Source of the DNA: Thalassobacillus pellis
GTDB lineage: Bacteria > Bacillota > Bacilli > Bacillales > Halobacillaceae
NCBI RefSeq assembly: GCF_016908295.1
Contig: NZ_JAFBDO010000001.1
Span: forward strand, 806,001-870,000
Direction of reading: 5' to 3'
DNA length: 64,000 nt
Both the position numbers and the translations under genes were made by a program. The notes beneath the pieces are model-generated. The model saw nothing but the letters and a program-made list of their open reading frames with translations. It was not told where the DNA came from and made no database searches. This document shows positions 50,254 to 59,642 of this stretch, one piece after another (position 1 is the stretch's first letter; every line of letters begins with the position of its first letter).

Positions 50254-51813
50254 TTACTGGATAAGATAAGGTCCGATGAAAAAGGTCAGTAACAGTACAT
50301 GGCAGCCAACAAAATATGTAAACCGCACTACAAGTCCCCACTCCTTACTTTTTGTACCCAGATACATGATGAGGTAGGCCAGAGCGCCAAACCCAAGAAT
50401 ATACAGCCAGGAACTTCCCTGAAAACTCATGTAAGCCGGGGCTGCAGCCAATAATTTATTTGTGAACAACAAATCGTCTAACAATACTATCGGGATGGTA
50501 TATATAAAGAGACTTAGATACATGATCCACGACTCTCCTCTTTCGAGAGCATTATTATTTACAACCATCATCAATAAGATGAACAAAAATGGCCAGATAT
50601 ACCACATAAGTGTAAGAAATATCGTAAAAAATGCATAAGATAGCATGCCCACAGACTTACCGGCAGCTGAGATAAAGTGACCGGAAGTATAGTTATCGGC
50701 TTTCTGGATGATCACTTCCCTGTTGGACGCCAGATTTATTTGCTTTTCGTCCCCGTGTACATCGAGCCAAAGAACCGTTCCTTTATCGATAAACATTGGC
50801 TGCATCGAACGGTTTGGCGTATTGCTGATCCGAGTGATTTCCTGCCCGCTGCTGCTCACATGCAGTCTGTAAATATTGCTTGCTTTCGCTTCGCTGTATG
50901 TTGTCTCGGTAAAGCCGTGGGAGGCAAAAAGTATATCGGCTTCTTTTCCATTAAGCTTTAATTCGATATCCTCCCAACCTTCCAACTGACTTCCACTAAA
51001 TGGATCTTTCGCTTGTAATGTTTTCACAGCAGGTGCTTCTTTCTTCTTGAAAGGGTGGTAGGTATAATATTGGGCATTGACAGTCTTTCCGCCTTGCTTT
51101 TGAATTGTGCTAAAAATCACGGCAAATGCATTATGATTCACATCGAAACTAAGATCTTTAAAAGTTTCTGTCGTACTGATTGGATATATGTTCTCCGATA
51201 CTAATTTTGCTTCACTTTGTGTGTCAGCACGATAAAGTTTGATTAAATGTCCCTTTCTTCCAGGATAATACACTAAAATATATGTCTTTGAATCTATCTG
51301 CTCGACAAATACCCGTTTCTGTCCTTCTTCAAGGGATAAAACCTTCTGGGTTTTCAGTGTGTTGGGTTCAAGTCGGTACATATTGTGGTTATCAAGAAAG
51401 AGAACACGATTTTGGAGCGGAAAAAAATCATCAATTTCTGAAATTTTTTTATCAGTACTGCCAAGATATAAAGCATAATAATCCGTATATAGAAGCGTCT
51501 CCCCGTTATTATAAACTCGTGACCACTTGTTAAAAGGGATATCATGAGTCTGCTCCGAATCCAGATCCCAACTTTTTGTGTATATTTTCTCTATTAATTT
51601 CTCATCATCAAAATAACTTAATATATATGAATCGTTTTTTGAAAAAATGGCAGGTGCATTGGCAAGCTGGCTTTCCCCTAGTTTCAACTCTCTGCTTATG
51701 CCCTCATCAGGAGGCTCTTTAACTTTCTTGAGGTTTTCATAAAACAATAAACCTATGCCAGCCAATACGATCATTAGCGGCAAAATCCAATACAGACGCT
51801 TTGCTAAGCTCAT
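50254..51813 (-). CDS. Unknown membrane protein with large outside domain (519 aa)
   Basis: I do not recognise this family. It has an N-terminal TM anchor (LPLMIVLAGIGLLFY), about 370 residues outside the membrane made of short beta-strand repeats that suggest a propeller (for example SYILSYFDDEKLIEKIYTKS, YNNGETLLYTDYYALYLGS), and four C-terminal helices (LSYAFFTIFLTLMWYIWPFL onwards). No catalytic motif is evident. GGAGG precedes the ATG. A propeller sensor or scaffold joined to a membrane domain is possible. The neighbours give no clue. Confidence 0.75.
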   Translation of the reverse strand: MSLAKRLYWILPLMIVLAGIGLLFYENLKKVKEPPDEGISRELKLGESQLANAPAIFSKNDSYILSYFDDEKLIEKIYTKSWDLDSEQTHDIPFNKWSRVYNNGETLLYTDYYALYLGSTDKKISEIDDFFPLQNRVLFLDNHNMYRLEPNTLKTQKVLSLEEGQKRVFVEQIDSKTYILVYYPGRKGHLIKLYRADTQSEAKLVSENIYPISTTETFKDLSFDVNHNAFAVIFSTIQKQGGKTVNAQYYTYHPFKKKEAPAVKTLQAKDPFSGSQLEGWEDIELKLNGKEADILFASHGFTETTYSEAKASNIYRLHVSSSGQEITRISNTPNRSMQPMFIDKGTVLWLDVHGDEKQINLASNREVIIQKADNYTSGHFISAAGKSVGMLSYAFFTIFLTLMWYIWPFLFILLMMVVNNNALERGESWIMYLSLFIYTIPIVLLDDLLFTNKLLAAAPAYMSFQGSSWLYILGFGALAYLIMYLGTKSKEWGLVVRFTYFVGCHVLLLTFFIGPYLIQ

Positions 51814-52072
51814 TCTTTTCGCTTCCTCCCCGATAATCCTATTCTCCCATCTTTATTTTGTACGGCAGAAGAATGAATAGGTTTCAAAAATTTCCAAATT
51901 AACAGACTACTATGATCATAGCAGAATTCAGAAAAACAGGAAGTACATTTTCTCAATAAAAAAGCCTGGCACTTAAATTCCCCTTCCAAGATCAGGCACC
52001 GGCCTGAAAAATAAGGAGCAATTCAAATACCAGACTCTTTCCCAAAATATATTTGCATTTTAATACAGCATA

Positions 52073-53500
52073 TTAACCGACAGCACTTTTCTTTTCACTT
52101 TCCTCTTCTTCCCAAGCTTCGGTATTATCAATGTCGAGCTCTGAAGGTTTAAAAACAGGATTCTTTCCTGCCTTACGCTGTATTTCGTAATCCTTTAACA
52201 CTTTAAATGCCACTTTTCCAAGCAATCCAATAGCAATCAGGTTGATGACAGTCATCAATGCCATGAACAAATCGGCCATTTTCCAAACCAGACCCAGACT
52301 TGCTACTGAACCAATAAATACAAACACCATCGTCGCAATTCGAAATGCAAGTTTTGCATTTTTGCTTTCTTTTATAAATTCTATATTTGTCTCACCGTAA
52401 TAGTAAGAACCGATGATAGAACTGAATGCGAACAAGAAAATCGCAACGGAGATGAAGAAGCTGGACCACACGCCGATATGAGAGTCCAGGGAATTCTGCA
52501 AGAGTTCAATACCTGATACGTTTCCAGTCTGAAATACAGGAGCAAGCAAAATGATAAACGCAGTCGCTGTACAAACGAAAATTGTATCAACAAATACACC
52601 AAGCGACTGAATCAAACCCTGTTTAGCCGGGTGTGATGTAGTTGAAGTGGCAGCAGCATTTGGCGCACTACCCATACCAGCTTCATTAGAAAACAAACCA
52701 CGTTTGACACCATTCATAATAGCGGCACCAATACCACCGCCGACAGCTTGTTCCAAACCAAAAGCATGGCTGAAGATCATACTCAGGATTGCCGGAAGTT
52801 CTCCAATATTAATTATCAGAACCACAGCAGCAAGTACCAGATACAGTACTGCCATGATTGGTACGATAACACTGGACAGATTAGCAATCCTGTGAACTCC
52901 GCCAAAAATGACAAGTCCAGTCAAAGCAGTAAGTACAAGACCTACTATCACCCGGTTTGCTCCAAAGGAGTTTTCAAATGCTAATGAAATGGTATTACTC
53001 TGGACAGAATTAAATATAAGACCAAATGTAACCGCTATCAAAACTGCGAACACAATACCGAGCCATCTCTTTTTCAGCCCTTTTTCGATATAGTAAGCCG
53101 GGCCTCCACGGAAAGCATCCGAGTCTTTAATTTTATAAACCTGGGCCAGTGTACTTTCAATGAACGCCGTAGCTCCCCCAAGCAGTGCTACGATCCACAT
53201 CCAAAACACAGCACCTGGGCCGCCTAATGTAATTGCAACAGCTACACCCGCAAGGTTACCAGTACCAATACGCGTGGCCGCCCCCACACAAAAAGATTTA
53301 AACGGGGAAATGTTCTTTTTGCCATCCCTAAAATCCGTTTTCTCTGTTAATACTCTTACCATCTCGCCAATAAACCTGAATTGAACGAACCGAGATCCTA
53401 TCGTGAAATAGATTCCCAGGCCGATCAAGCCTCCGATAAGAACGTAAGACCAGAGAATATTGTTCAGGAAATCAAGAATTGGTGATAAAATTTCTCCCAT
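52073..53500 (-). CDS. Sodium:alanine/glycine symporter, AGCS family (copy 2)
   Basis: 475 residues. It shares with copy 1 (11.9-13.3 kb) the stretches GTGNLAGVAVAITLGGPGAV, RGGPAYYIEKGLKKR, KRGLFSNEAGMGSAPNAAAT and SIIGSYYYGETNIEF, but differs throughout the rest, so they are paralogues and not a recent duplication. It imports a small neutral amino acid with Na+. The 310 bp upstream hold repeat C2 and AT-rich DNA. No clear terminator was seen behind it. Confidence 0.92.
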   Translation of the reverse strand: MGEILSPILDFLNNILWSYVLIGGLIGLGIYFTIGSRFVQFRFIGEMVRVLTEKTDFRDGKKNISPFKSFCVGAATRIGTGNLAGVAVAITLGGPGAVFWMWIVALLGGATAFIESTLAQVYKIKDSDAFRGGPAYYIEKGLKKRWLGIVFAVLIAVTFGLIFNSVQSNTISLAFENSFGANRVIVGLVLTALTGLVIFGGVHRIANLSSVIVPIMAVLYLVLAAVVLIINIGELPAILSMIFSHAFGLEQAVGGGIGAAIMNGVKRGLFSNEAGMGSAPNAAATSTTSHPAKQGLIQSLGVFVDTIFVCTATAFIILLAPVFQTGNVSGIELLQNSLDSHIGVWSSFFISVAIFLFAFSSIIGSYYYGETNIEFIKESKNAKLAFRIATMVFVFIGSVASLGLVWKMADLFMALMTVINLIAIGLLGKVAFKVLKDYEIQRKAGKNPVFKPSELDIDNTEAWEEEESEKKSAVG

Positions 53501-53616
53501 GTTAAATTAGCCGCCTCTCTTAAATTTTTATTTTTCTGAAAAATCAATCACGTCTTTTATTATACATTTGTTAACCCTTATTTCAACACCTATTGACAAA
53601 TTCCTTAATCTTACAG

Positions 53617-53800
53617 TCCGGGCTTCTCCCTTCTGTGTCACTTCAGCCTTGCCTTCCCCGTTGAGGACATCCTCGTTTTCCTGTCCAAGTTGGCAATCAA
53701 CAATGCAAAAACTCTCTTATTTTACATACAAAAAAACCACGAAGAAAAATCAATTTCTACGTGGTTTTTCATTTCAAAAGAGGCCTTTTGGTCCAATCCC
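53617..53800 (-). repeat. Family C repeat, copy C2
   Basis: Read on the minus strand it begins with GGACCAAAAGGCCTCTT 13 bp behind the MFS stop codon, then the hairpin with AAAACCACG, GCATTGTTGATTGCCAA, TTGGACAGGAAAACGA and GGCAAGGCTGA, in the same order as C1. It stops earlier than C1, so the closing arm of the long palindrome is missing. Confidence 0.75.
53731..53769 (-). terminator. Terminator of the OFA transporter gene, within repeat C2
   Basis: On the minus strand AAAACCACGTAGAA pairs with TTCTTCGTGGTTTT (one mismatch) around 7 nt, followed by T residues. It is part of the repeated element. Confidence 0.75.
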
Positions 53801-53810
53801 TTTAAGCTTA

Positions 53811-55070
53811 CTAACTAATTGCCCGATTATTCTCTCTGTTCTCTTTTTTCTTTTTGCGAATATCCGCTTTTGTAAGGATAGAGACCACTAATGCGAGTAT
53901 AAAAAGACCTGCAAAGAAGATAAGACTATTTTCATAACTTCCAGTCGTATCCTTCATCCATGCCGCAAAGATCGGACCTACAAGACCTGCAGCCGCCCAG
54001 GCAGTTAGAAGATATCCATGGATAGCTCCAAGCTCCCTGGTTCCGAATACATCCCCAATGAAAGCTGGAAGTGTGGAGAATCCTCCCCCATAGCAAGTAT
54101 AAATAACAGCAAGCGAAATAACGAATAACGCTGTTATAGTAGTCCAAGGGAGGAGTAGAAACAAGCCAATTTGCAATACGAAAAATATTAAATAGGTAGT
54201 AGATCTTCCAATATAATCGGATGCACTTGCCCATCCGATTCTCCCTGCTCCATTAAAGATTCCCATAACACCGACAAGAGTAGCAGCAGCCCCAGTACTC
54301 ATCCCTACACTTTCGACTGCCAGAGGCTTTGCAGCAGAAATTACTGCAATTCCACATGTAACATTTATGAAAAGCATGGTCCAAAGGTAGTAAAAACGTT
54401 TTGTTTTCAACGATTCTTTTGCCTTCATATAGGCCAGGTCTTTCTTATTGCTCTCCCCTGTATTTCCTTCATAACCTTTTGGCTTCCATCCTTCCGGGGG
54501 CTTGGAAAGATAAAGGGAGGACAAAATCATGAGAATAAAATAACTTGCGCCTAAAATATAAAACGTTACAGCAATACTTGTCGCACCTATCAAATAATCC
54601 ATCACCGGACTTGAGATCGCTGCCGCAAAACCAAATCCCATGATAGCCATACCAGTTGCAAGGCCGCGTCTATCAGGAAACCATTTTACTAAAGTTGAAA
54701 CGGGGGCAATATATCCTACCCCAAGGCCTATCCCTCCAAGAACCCCATAGAAGGCATAAAGCATCCATAGTGAGCCTAGTTGAACCGCAAATCCAGACCC
54801 AAAAACTCCAATTACAAAAAAAATGGCAGCTGTAATCCCTGCAACTCTAGGCCCATACTTTTCAACAAACCAGCCTAAAAAGGCTGCAGACAAACCTAAA
54901 AAGAGTATAGCAAGACTGAATGTAAACTGCACTTGACTAGATGACCATCCGAACTTTTCAATCAAAGGATTCGTAAAATTACTCCACGCGTACACAGAGC
55001 CTATAGAAATATGGATACCAACTGCGCAAGCAGCAATGAGCCAGCGGTTTTTCGCTTTACTTTCCGACAT
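53811..55070 (-). CDS. MFS transporter, oxalate/formate antiporter (OFA) family
   Basis: 419 residues, 12 membrane helices. The N-terminal ACAVGIHISIGSVYAWSNFT and the helix GGIGLGVGYIAPVSTLVKWF followed by PDRRGLATGMAIMGFG are diagnostic for the OFA family; the C-terminal end has GAIHGYLLTAWAAAGLVGP. Members exchange oxalate and formate or carry other small carboxylates; the substrate here is unknown. I chose the ATG at 55070 behind GGAGGGG; the longer reading has no site. An inverted repeat (55109-55139) lies in its leader. Confidence 0.9.
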   Translation of the reverse strand: MSESKAKNRWLIAACAVGIHISIGSVYAWSNFTNPLIEKFGWSSSQVQFTFSLAILFLGLSAAFLGWFVEKYGPRVAGITAAIFFVIGVFGSGFAVQLGSLWMLYAFYGVLGGIGLGVGYIAPVSTLVKWFPDRRGLATGMAIMGFGFAAAISSPVMDYLIGATSIAVTFYILGASYFILMILSSLYLSKPPEGWKPKGYEGNTGESNKKDLAYMKAKESLKTKRFYYLWTMLFINVTCGIAVISAAKPLAVESVGMSTGAAATLVGVMGIFNGAGRIGWASASDYIGRSTTYLIFFVLQIGLFLLLPWTTITALFVISLAVIYTCYGGGFSTLPAFIGDVFGTRELGAIHGYLLTAWAAAGLVGPIFAAWMKDTTGSYENSLIFFAGLFILALVVSILTKADIRKKKKENRENNRAIS

Positions 55071-55108
55071 CTTACCCCTCCAGTCAATTATGTCATGAAT
55101 GCTGCCAT

Positions 55109-55139
55109 CAATCACCTGCTACTTTTAGGGGGGTGATTG
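55109..55139. promoter_or_regulatory. Inverted repeat in the leader of the OFA transporter
   Basis: CAATCACC and GGTGATTG form perfect 8 bp arms around 15 nt, 39 bp before the start codon. It may be an operator or an RNA hairpin. The rest of 55140-55345 holds nothing I can name. Confidence 0.4.
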
Positions 55140-55345
55140 GACCATTCCTATTGCTATGAGTTTCCAATATAGTGATTATTTTCCTTATATTGCAAGATTG
55201 AAACATTTTTGAAAGGAATTTGTTGTCTTGCCTTTAGATTTTAGAAAAATAGCGGAGAATTAAGGGAGACTTGGATATACATGATCTGGAGTTGTTTCTC
55301 TGTTTGATGCCATAAAAGAGCAACTTTCGTTAAAATTTTTGAAAT

Positions 55346-55377
55346 TAAAAAAGCCAGCGCAAATTACACTGGCTTTT
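55346..55377 (-). terminator. Terminator of the nuclease-helicase gene
   Basis: On the minus strand AAAAGCCAGTG pairs with CGCTGGCTTTTTT around an AT-rich loop, T-run following. Confidence 0.8.
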
Positions 55378-55413
55378 CAACAATTTTCATTATTTCCCCG
55401 GAAATAATGTCAT

Positions 55414-57717
55414 TTATTTATAAGGAACGACATTATAATGGTTCCATTCATCAGGAAGCAGTCTTTTATATTGTCTGTTTAAAAAACGATCGTCGATGAG
55501 CATAATTTTTCCATAATCCTTTTCGGATCTTATCAGTCTGCCACCAGCTTGAAGCACTTTATTCATGCCGGGATATACATAAGCGTAATCATAGCCGCCT
55601 TTACCGATTTGGTTAAAATATCTTTTTATCAAATCACGCTCGAAGCTGCGGGGTGCAAGCCCTATCCCTATTACAGCAACACCGTTCAACCGGTCCCCCC
55701 TTAAATCGACCCCTTCCGAAAAAACTCCTCCGAGTACAGCAAAGCCGATTAATGGCAGTTCACTATCTGGCTGGAAGCTTGCCAGGAAATCATCCTTTTC
55801 CTCTTCCGACATATCCCGGCTCTGGATGATTGTATGGAAATTGTTGTTCCCTTTCACCTTAATCCATTCCTGATAGACGAGCTCCATATAGTGATAGGAA
55901 GGAAAGAATAACAGGTAATTTCCTTTCATCATTTGTACATGTTCATATAATATTCGGGCTAATTCTGAGCTTGTCCGTTCACGATCCTTATATCTGGTAG
56001 AAATTGGATGTATTGTTACTTCCATTTGCTCGTTTACGTATGGGGAAGGCAGTTGTAAGATATAATCTTCTTTCTCTCCCCCCAGCATATCTTTATAGTA
56101 AGCAAACGGAGATAGAGTTGCTGAAAAGTAGACAGCCGTTCGATAATTTTTACTTACCTGTTTCAACAAATGGGAAGGGTCCACGCAAAAAATCTTTATC
56201 CTGATATAGCCGTTGACCGTTTCTCCGTATACTACATGCGTATCATCAATCAACTGGATTATTTTCATGAAATTCTGGGCTGCAAAATATGTTTCTAATA
56301 GCAGGTCGTTACCATCCTCTTCCACCTTTTCTTCTTGTTGCAGCTCCTTCTCCGCCTTTGTGATAAAATAATCGACTGCCTCTTCAAGTGTTCCTGGCAT
56401 CTCCACCAATTCAAAGCTTTCTGCTCCTTTAAACTGGTTCTTAATTGCAGTAAGCTCCTCCTCCAACCTTATTGCAGCTGCATGAATATCTACGCTATCT
56501 TCATAACGTTTCTTCAAATCGGCAAATGGAGCCTGGGAAATCTCCGCTGAATACATCTCACGTGATCGTTCCACCAGATTATGTGCCTCATCTACCAGCA
56601 GGACAGTGTTTTTCCGATCTTCCTGCAGCAGCCTTTTCAAGGATACTCGAGGGTCGAATATGTAATTGTAATCGCAAATGACTGCATCTACCTGATAAGC
56701 AAGATCCAGGGAAAATTCAAAAGGGCAAATACGATGTTTCCGTGCATATCTCTCCACCACTGAACGGGTCATTTGAGTTTCATTGGATAAAATGTAAATC
56801 ATTGCACCGTTAACCCTGTCATAATAGCCCTCTGCAAATTCACAGTATTCTGGTTGGCAGATGGTTTCTTCTTTGAAGCATATCTTATCTTTGGCAGTCA
56901 GCGTTACGGAACGCATACGCAGCCCTTGCCTTTCCAACAAACCCAGCGCCTCTTCTGCTGTCATCCTGGTAATTGTCTTGGCAGTCAAATAAAAGATTCG
57001 CTCCGTTTCTGTATCATCCATTGCTTTTACAGCTGGAAACAAAGTGGAAATAGTTTTCCCTATCCCAGTTGGTGCCTGGGCATAGAGATCCTTTTTTTCT
57101 GTAATCGTTTTATAAACGGAACCCGCAAGCTTTCTCTGACCAGCTCGATAGCTTTCATATGGGAAATCCAAACCATTCAGCGATGTGGATTTTTCCTCCT
57201 TCATTCTCACTAAAACATTCCCGAAAGAAACATAGTCATTGACCATTTTCTCCATAAAGACGGCGAGCTCTGACAGGGTGAATTTTCGGAGGAATTTCTG
57301 TTTTTCTTTTGTTTCTTTTTGCACATAGGTAAGTTGAACATTAATTTCCTCTAATTGGTTATCATAAGCATAAATATAAGCATAACCTTTTGCCTGCGCC
57401 CAATGGACGGGACTGCTGTCAATTTGTATTTCATCAAGCTGCTGTGAAGTAGATTTAATTTCATCAATCATTACTCCACCCGGTGTTTTCAATAAGCCGT
57501 CACAGCGACCATGGACCGTTAGCGTTAAACCTTCTACGTGAAAATCGGTTTTCAGAAAAACTTCTTTCTCATCTTCATCTTTATACTTTTTTTGGATCAT
57601 CTGATGGATGGCAGTTCCTTCAGTCAACGAACTGCTTGTACGAAACCGATTGTCTATATTTCCAGCCCTGTAAACATATTCTGCTAGCGAACGAACGGAA
57701 ATTTTCATATGGGCCAT
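55414..57717 (-). CDS. Nuclease-helicase fusion: PD-(D/E)XK domain plus XPD/DinG-type helicase
   Basis: 767 residues. Residues about 1-180 are a RecB/Cas4-like nuclease module: EGTAIHQMIQ, GRCDGLLKTPGGVMIDEIKS (D and E-x-K of the active site) and WAQAKGYAYIYA (Q-x-x-x-Y). From about 200 comes an SF2 helicase: Q-region YRAGQRKLAGSVYK, Walker A APTGIGKT, four Cys of an XPD-type Fe-S cluster (CFKEETICQPEYC and RICPFEF), DEAH box VDEAHNLVE, and motif VI QAGGRLIRSEKDYG. It would unwind and cut DNA in repair. No partner genes are adjacent. Confidence 0.9.
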   Translation of the reverse strand: MAHMKISVRSLAEYVYRAGNIDNRFRTSSSLTEGTAIHQMIQKKYKDEDEKEVFLKTDFHVEGLTLTVHGRCDGLLKTPGGVMIDEIKSTSQQLDEIQIDSSPVHWAQAKGYAYIYAYDNQLEEINVQLTYVQKETKEKQKFLRKFTLSELAVFMEKMVNDYVSFGNVLVRMKEEKSTSLNGLDFPYESYRAGQRKLAGSVYKTITEKKDLYAQAPTGIGKTISTLFPAVKAMDDTETERIFYLTAKTITRMTAEEALGLLERQGLRMRSVTLTAKDKICFKEETICQPEYCEFAEGYYDRVNGAMIYILSNETQMTRSVVERYARKHRICPFEFSLDLAYQVDAVICDYNYIFDPRVSLKRLLQEDRKNTVLLVDEAHNLVERSREMYSAEISQAPFADLKKRYEDSVDIHAAAIRLEEELTAIKNQFKGAESFELVEMPGTLEEAVDYFITKAEKELQQEEKVEEDGNDLLLETYFAAQNFMKIIQLIDDTHVVYGETVNGYIRIKIFCVDPSHLLKQVSKNYRTAVYFSATLSPFAYYKDMLGGEKEDYILQLPSPYVNEQMEVTIHPISTRYKDRERTSSELARILYEHVQMMKGNYLLFFPSYHYMELVYQEWIKVKGNNNFHTIIQSRDMSEEEKDDFLASFQPDSELPLIGFAVLGGVFSEGVDLRGDRLNGVAVIGIGLAPRSFERDLIKRYFNQIGKGGYDYAYVYPGMNKVLQAGGRLIRSEKDYGKIMLIDDRFLNRQYKRLLPDEWNHYNVVPYK

Positions 57718-57991
57718 TTATTTCACCTTTTCTTCCCTATAATAGATTATTGTCGTTAATTACAGTCAGCTTTTCCCATTAGTATTCGAATGATTTAGAT
57801 AACAGGTTTGTTGCATACTAGGTTCCACGTTGTTCATTACTAAAGTGTATTATCCAACCTTTTTTGTTGAAGAAGCTTCAGACCTTCCTGACTTAACGTT
57901 ATTCTGGGCTTATAGAAAGACGAATTAATTTCCTAAAAGGCTCTTTAACAATATAATAGTAGTAACTTTGAAAATAACAGGTGTGATACAC

Positions 57992-58933
57992 ATGAACAAT
58001 AAATTGTCTATCATAATCATTTCAGCCGTAATAATACTTACAGGCTTTTTTATTATAACAATTTCTCTAAATGATACGTCTAATAATAATGATAAGGAGC
58101 AGCCCCCCCAGGAACAAGCAGTAGAAAACAAAGAGGCTGAACAAAAAAAACAAGAGGAACAAAAAGAAAAAAGCCAGCCGGAAAAAGATGAAAGCGCAGA
58201 TAATGGCGATGCGTCCATCGGGCAAGGGATCAAAAAGGCAGTTACGAGCGTATTGGAAAGCGCCGTTGATTTATTTATAAAAAAAGATTTAAAGATTGTA
58301 GCGATAGGTGATTCCTTGACGCAGGGTGTCGGAGATGAAAGTGAACAGGGTGGGTATGTCGGTATCCTCGAAAACACACTTACTGACGATGAAACTAATC
58401 CGGATTTTAATATTGAAAACTATGGTAAAAGAGGCAATCGTACAGACCAATTGATTGAACGTATGAAGGGAAAAGAAATGTCTGAATCAATTGAGGAGGC
58501 AGACATTATAATGATTACCATCGGTGCAAATGATGTAATGGCTGTAGTGAAGGACAATTTTCATGATCTCGATTACGGTGATTTCGTTGCAGTGCATGAG
58601 GAATATAAACAGAGGCTGAATGAGATTTTTCAAATCATCTATGATAAGAATCCAGATGTACACACCTATTTGATCGGTCTATTCAATCCATTTGCCGGTT
58701 ATTTCAATTATATCCCGGAAATGGGACAGATAATGGATGATTGGAATCAAATAGGCAGAAATACTGTTGCAAAGTATGATAATGCCACCTTCATTCCAAT
58801 TAATGATTTATTTTTGACTACGGAAGAAGACCTTTTGTGGGAAGATCATTTTCACCCGAACCAAAAAGGGTATAAACTTATTGCCGAGCGCGTGTTAGAA
58901 TATATAAGACCAGAGATTGAACAACAACAGTGA
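57992..58933 (+). CDS. Membrane-anchored SGNH/GDSL hydrolase (YpmR type)
   Basis: 313 residues. An N-terminal TM helix (SIIIISAVIILTGFFIITIS) is followed by a ~45-residue linker of Glu, Lys and Gln, then the SGNH domain: Ser in AIGDSLTQGVGDES (block I), Gly in NYGKRGNRTDQL (block II), Asn in TIGANDVM (block III), and Asp/His in EDHFHPNQKGYKL (block V). It faces outside and probably removes acyl groups from a lipid or wall polymer. The ATG at 57992 has AGGTG 8 nt upstream; an in-frame TTG at 57968 has none. The next gene is YpmS-like, the same pair as in B. subtilis. Confidence 0.88.
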   Translation: MNNKLSIIIISAVIILTGFFIITISLNDTSNNNDKEQPPQEQAVENKEAEQKKQEEQKEKSQPEKDESADNGDASIGQGIKKAVTSVLESAVDLFIKKDLKIVAIGDSLTQGVGDESEQGGYVGILENTLTDDETNPDFNIENYGKRGNRTDQLIERMKGKEMSESIEEADIIMITIGANDVMAVVKDNFHDLDYGDFVAVHEEYKQRLNEIFQIIYDKNPDVHTYLIGLFNPFAGYFNYIPEMGQIMDDWNQIGRNTVAKYDNATFIPINDLFLTTEEDLLWEDHFHPNQKGYKLIAERVLEYIRPEIEQQQ

Positions 58934-58964
58934 TTTTTAGAATAATTCCAACAGGTGGAGTGCT

Positions 58965-59600
58965 ATGAAAGCATTGGAAATCAAAAATAAATGGAAAGTA
59001 TTATTCCTGATTCTTGCAGCCCTCAATATTGGCATTGTCCTTTGGATACTGGCTCTTGTCTTTCTCCCTACTTCTTACACGCTGGTTAACGTAGAAGGAA
59101 AAGAGGAAACAGAAGAAGCAGAGTTCACGATCGTTTCCACAAAAGAGAACCTGGAACAATTAGCGAACGAGTACCTGGATCAATTATCACAGCAAAGCGC
59201 TTTTGATTATTCTATTTCACTGGATAGAAGTGTGGAGCTGAAAGGCAATATCAAAGCATTTGATCAGACCATTCCATTGACAGTTTCTTTTCACCCGGAA
59301 GTCCAGAAAAACGGAGATATTATCTTGGAGCAAGAAGGCATTTCCTTAGGGAAGCTGCCACTCCCTAATAAAAAAGTGCTGGAATATGTGAAGAAAAGCT
59401 ACAACCTGCCAGAATGGGTTATCGTGAATCCTAACGAAGAGAGCATCTATGTAGCTGTAACTGAGATGGAACCTGCCAGTAATTTTAATGTGGCCGTCGA
59501 TCGTTTCAATTTAAAGACAAACCATCTGGCATTTAAAATCTCTGTACCTAATGATACTTTCAAATTCGCAAAACAGCTTGCTAAAAGAAACTTTGAATAA
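58965..59600 (+). CDS. YpmS-like membrane-anchored protein (DUF2140)
   Basis: 211 residues: short cytoplasmic start, one TM helix (WKVLFLILAALNIGIVLWIL region, about 10-32), and an outside beta-rich domain (VSTKENLEQLANEYLDQLSQ, IPLTVSFHPEVQKNGDIILE, LGKLPLPNKKVLEYVKKSYN). It lies 31 nt behind the SGNH hydrolase in one operon, as ypmS behind ypmR in B. subtilis, so a joint role in lipid or envelope turnover is inferred. No enzymatic motif is seen. Confidence 0.88.
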   Translation: MKALEIKNKWKVLFLILAALNIGIVLWILALVFLPTSYTLVNVEGKEETEEAEFTIVSTKENLEQLANEYLDQLSQQSAFDYSISLDRSVELKGNIKAFDQTIPLTVSFHPEVQKNGDIILEQEGISLGKLPLPNKKVLEYVKKSYNLPEWVIVNPNEESIYVAVTEMEPASNFNVAVDRFNLKTNHLAFKISVPNDTFKFAKQLAKRNFE

Positions 59601-59604
59601 ATTC

Positions 59605-59641
59605 AAATCGGCCAGGCACCTCGAAGTGCCTGGCTGATTTG
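59605..59641. terminator. Bidirectional terminator
   Basis: AAATCGGCCAGGCAC pairs with GTGCCTGGCTGATTT around 6 nt, between the convergent ypmS-like and helD genes. Confidence 0.85.
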
Positions 59642-59642
59642 A

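Noticed and set aside
51960-52030. GCCTGGCAC / GGCACCGGCCTG segments as a terminator for the second alanine symporter
   Set aside because: The arms pair poorly and the only good stem is a short local one without a T-run next to it.
11856-53500. The two AGCS symporters as a recent duplication or ends of a mobile segment
   Set aside because: They share only family-wide motifs and differ elsewhere, their flanks are unrelated, and both carry normal Bacillaceae gene neighbours.
55414-57717. Type IV CRISPR-associated or defence helicase (CasDinG-like)
   Set aside because: No cas or other defence gene is near, the neighbours are metabolic and housekeeping genes, and stand-alone nuclease-DinG proteins fit DNA repair equally well.
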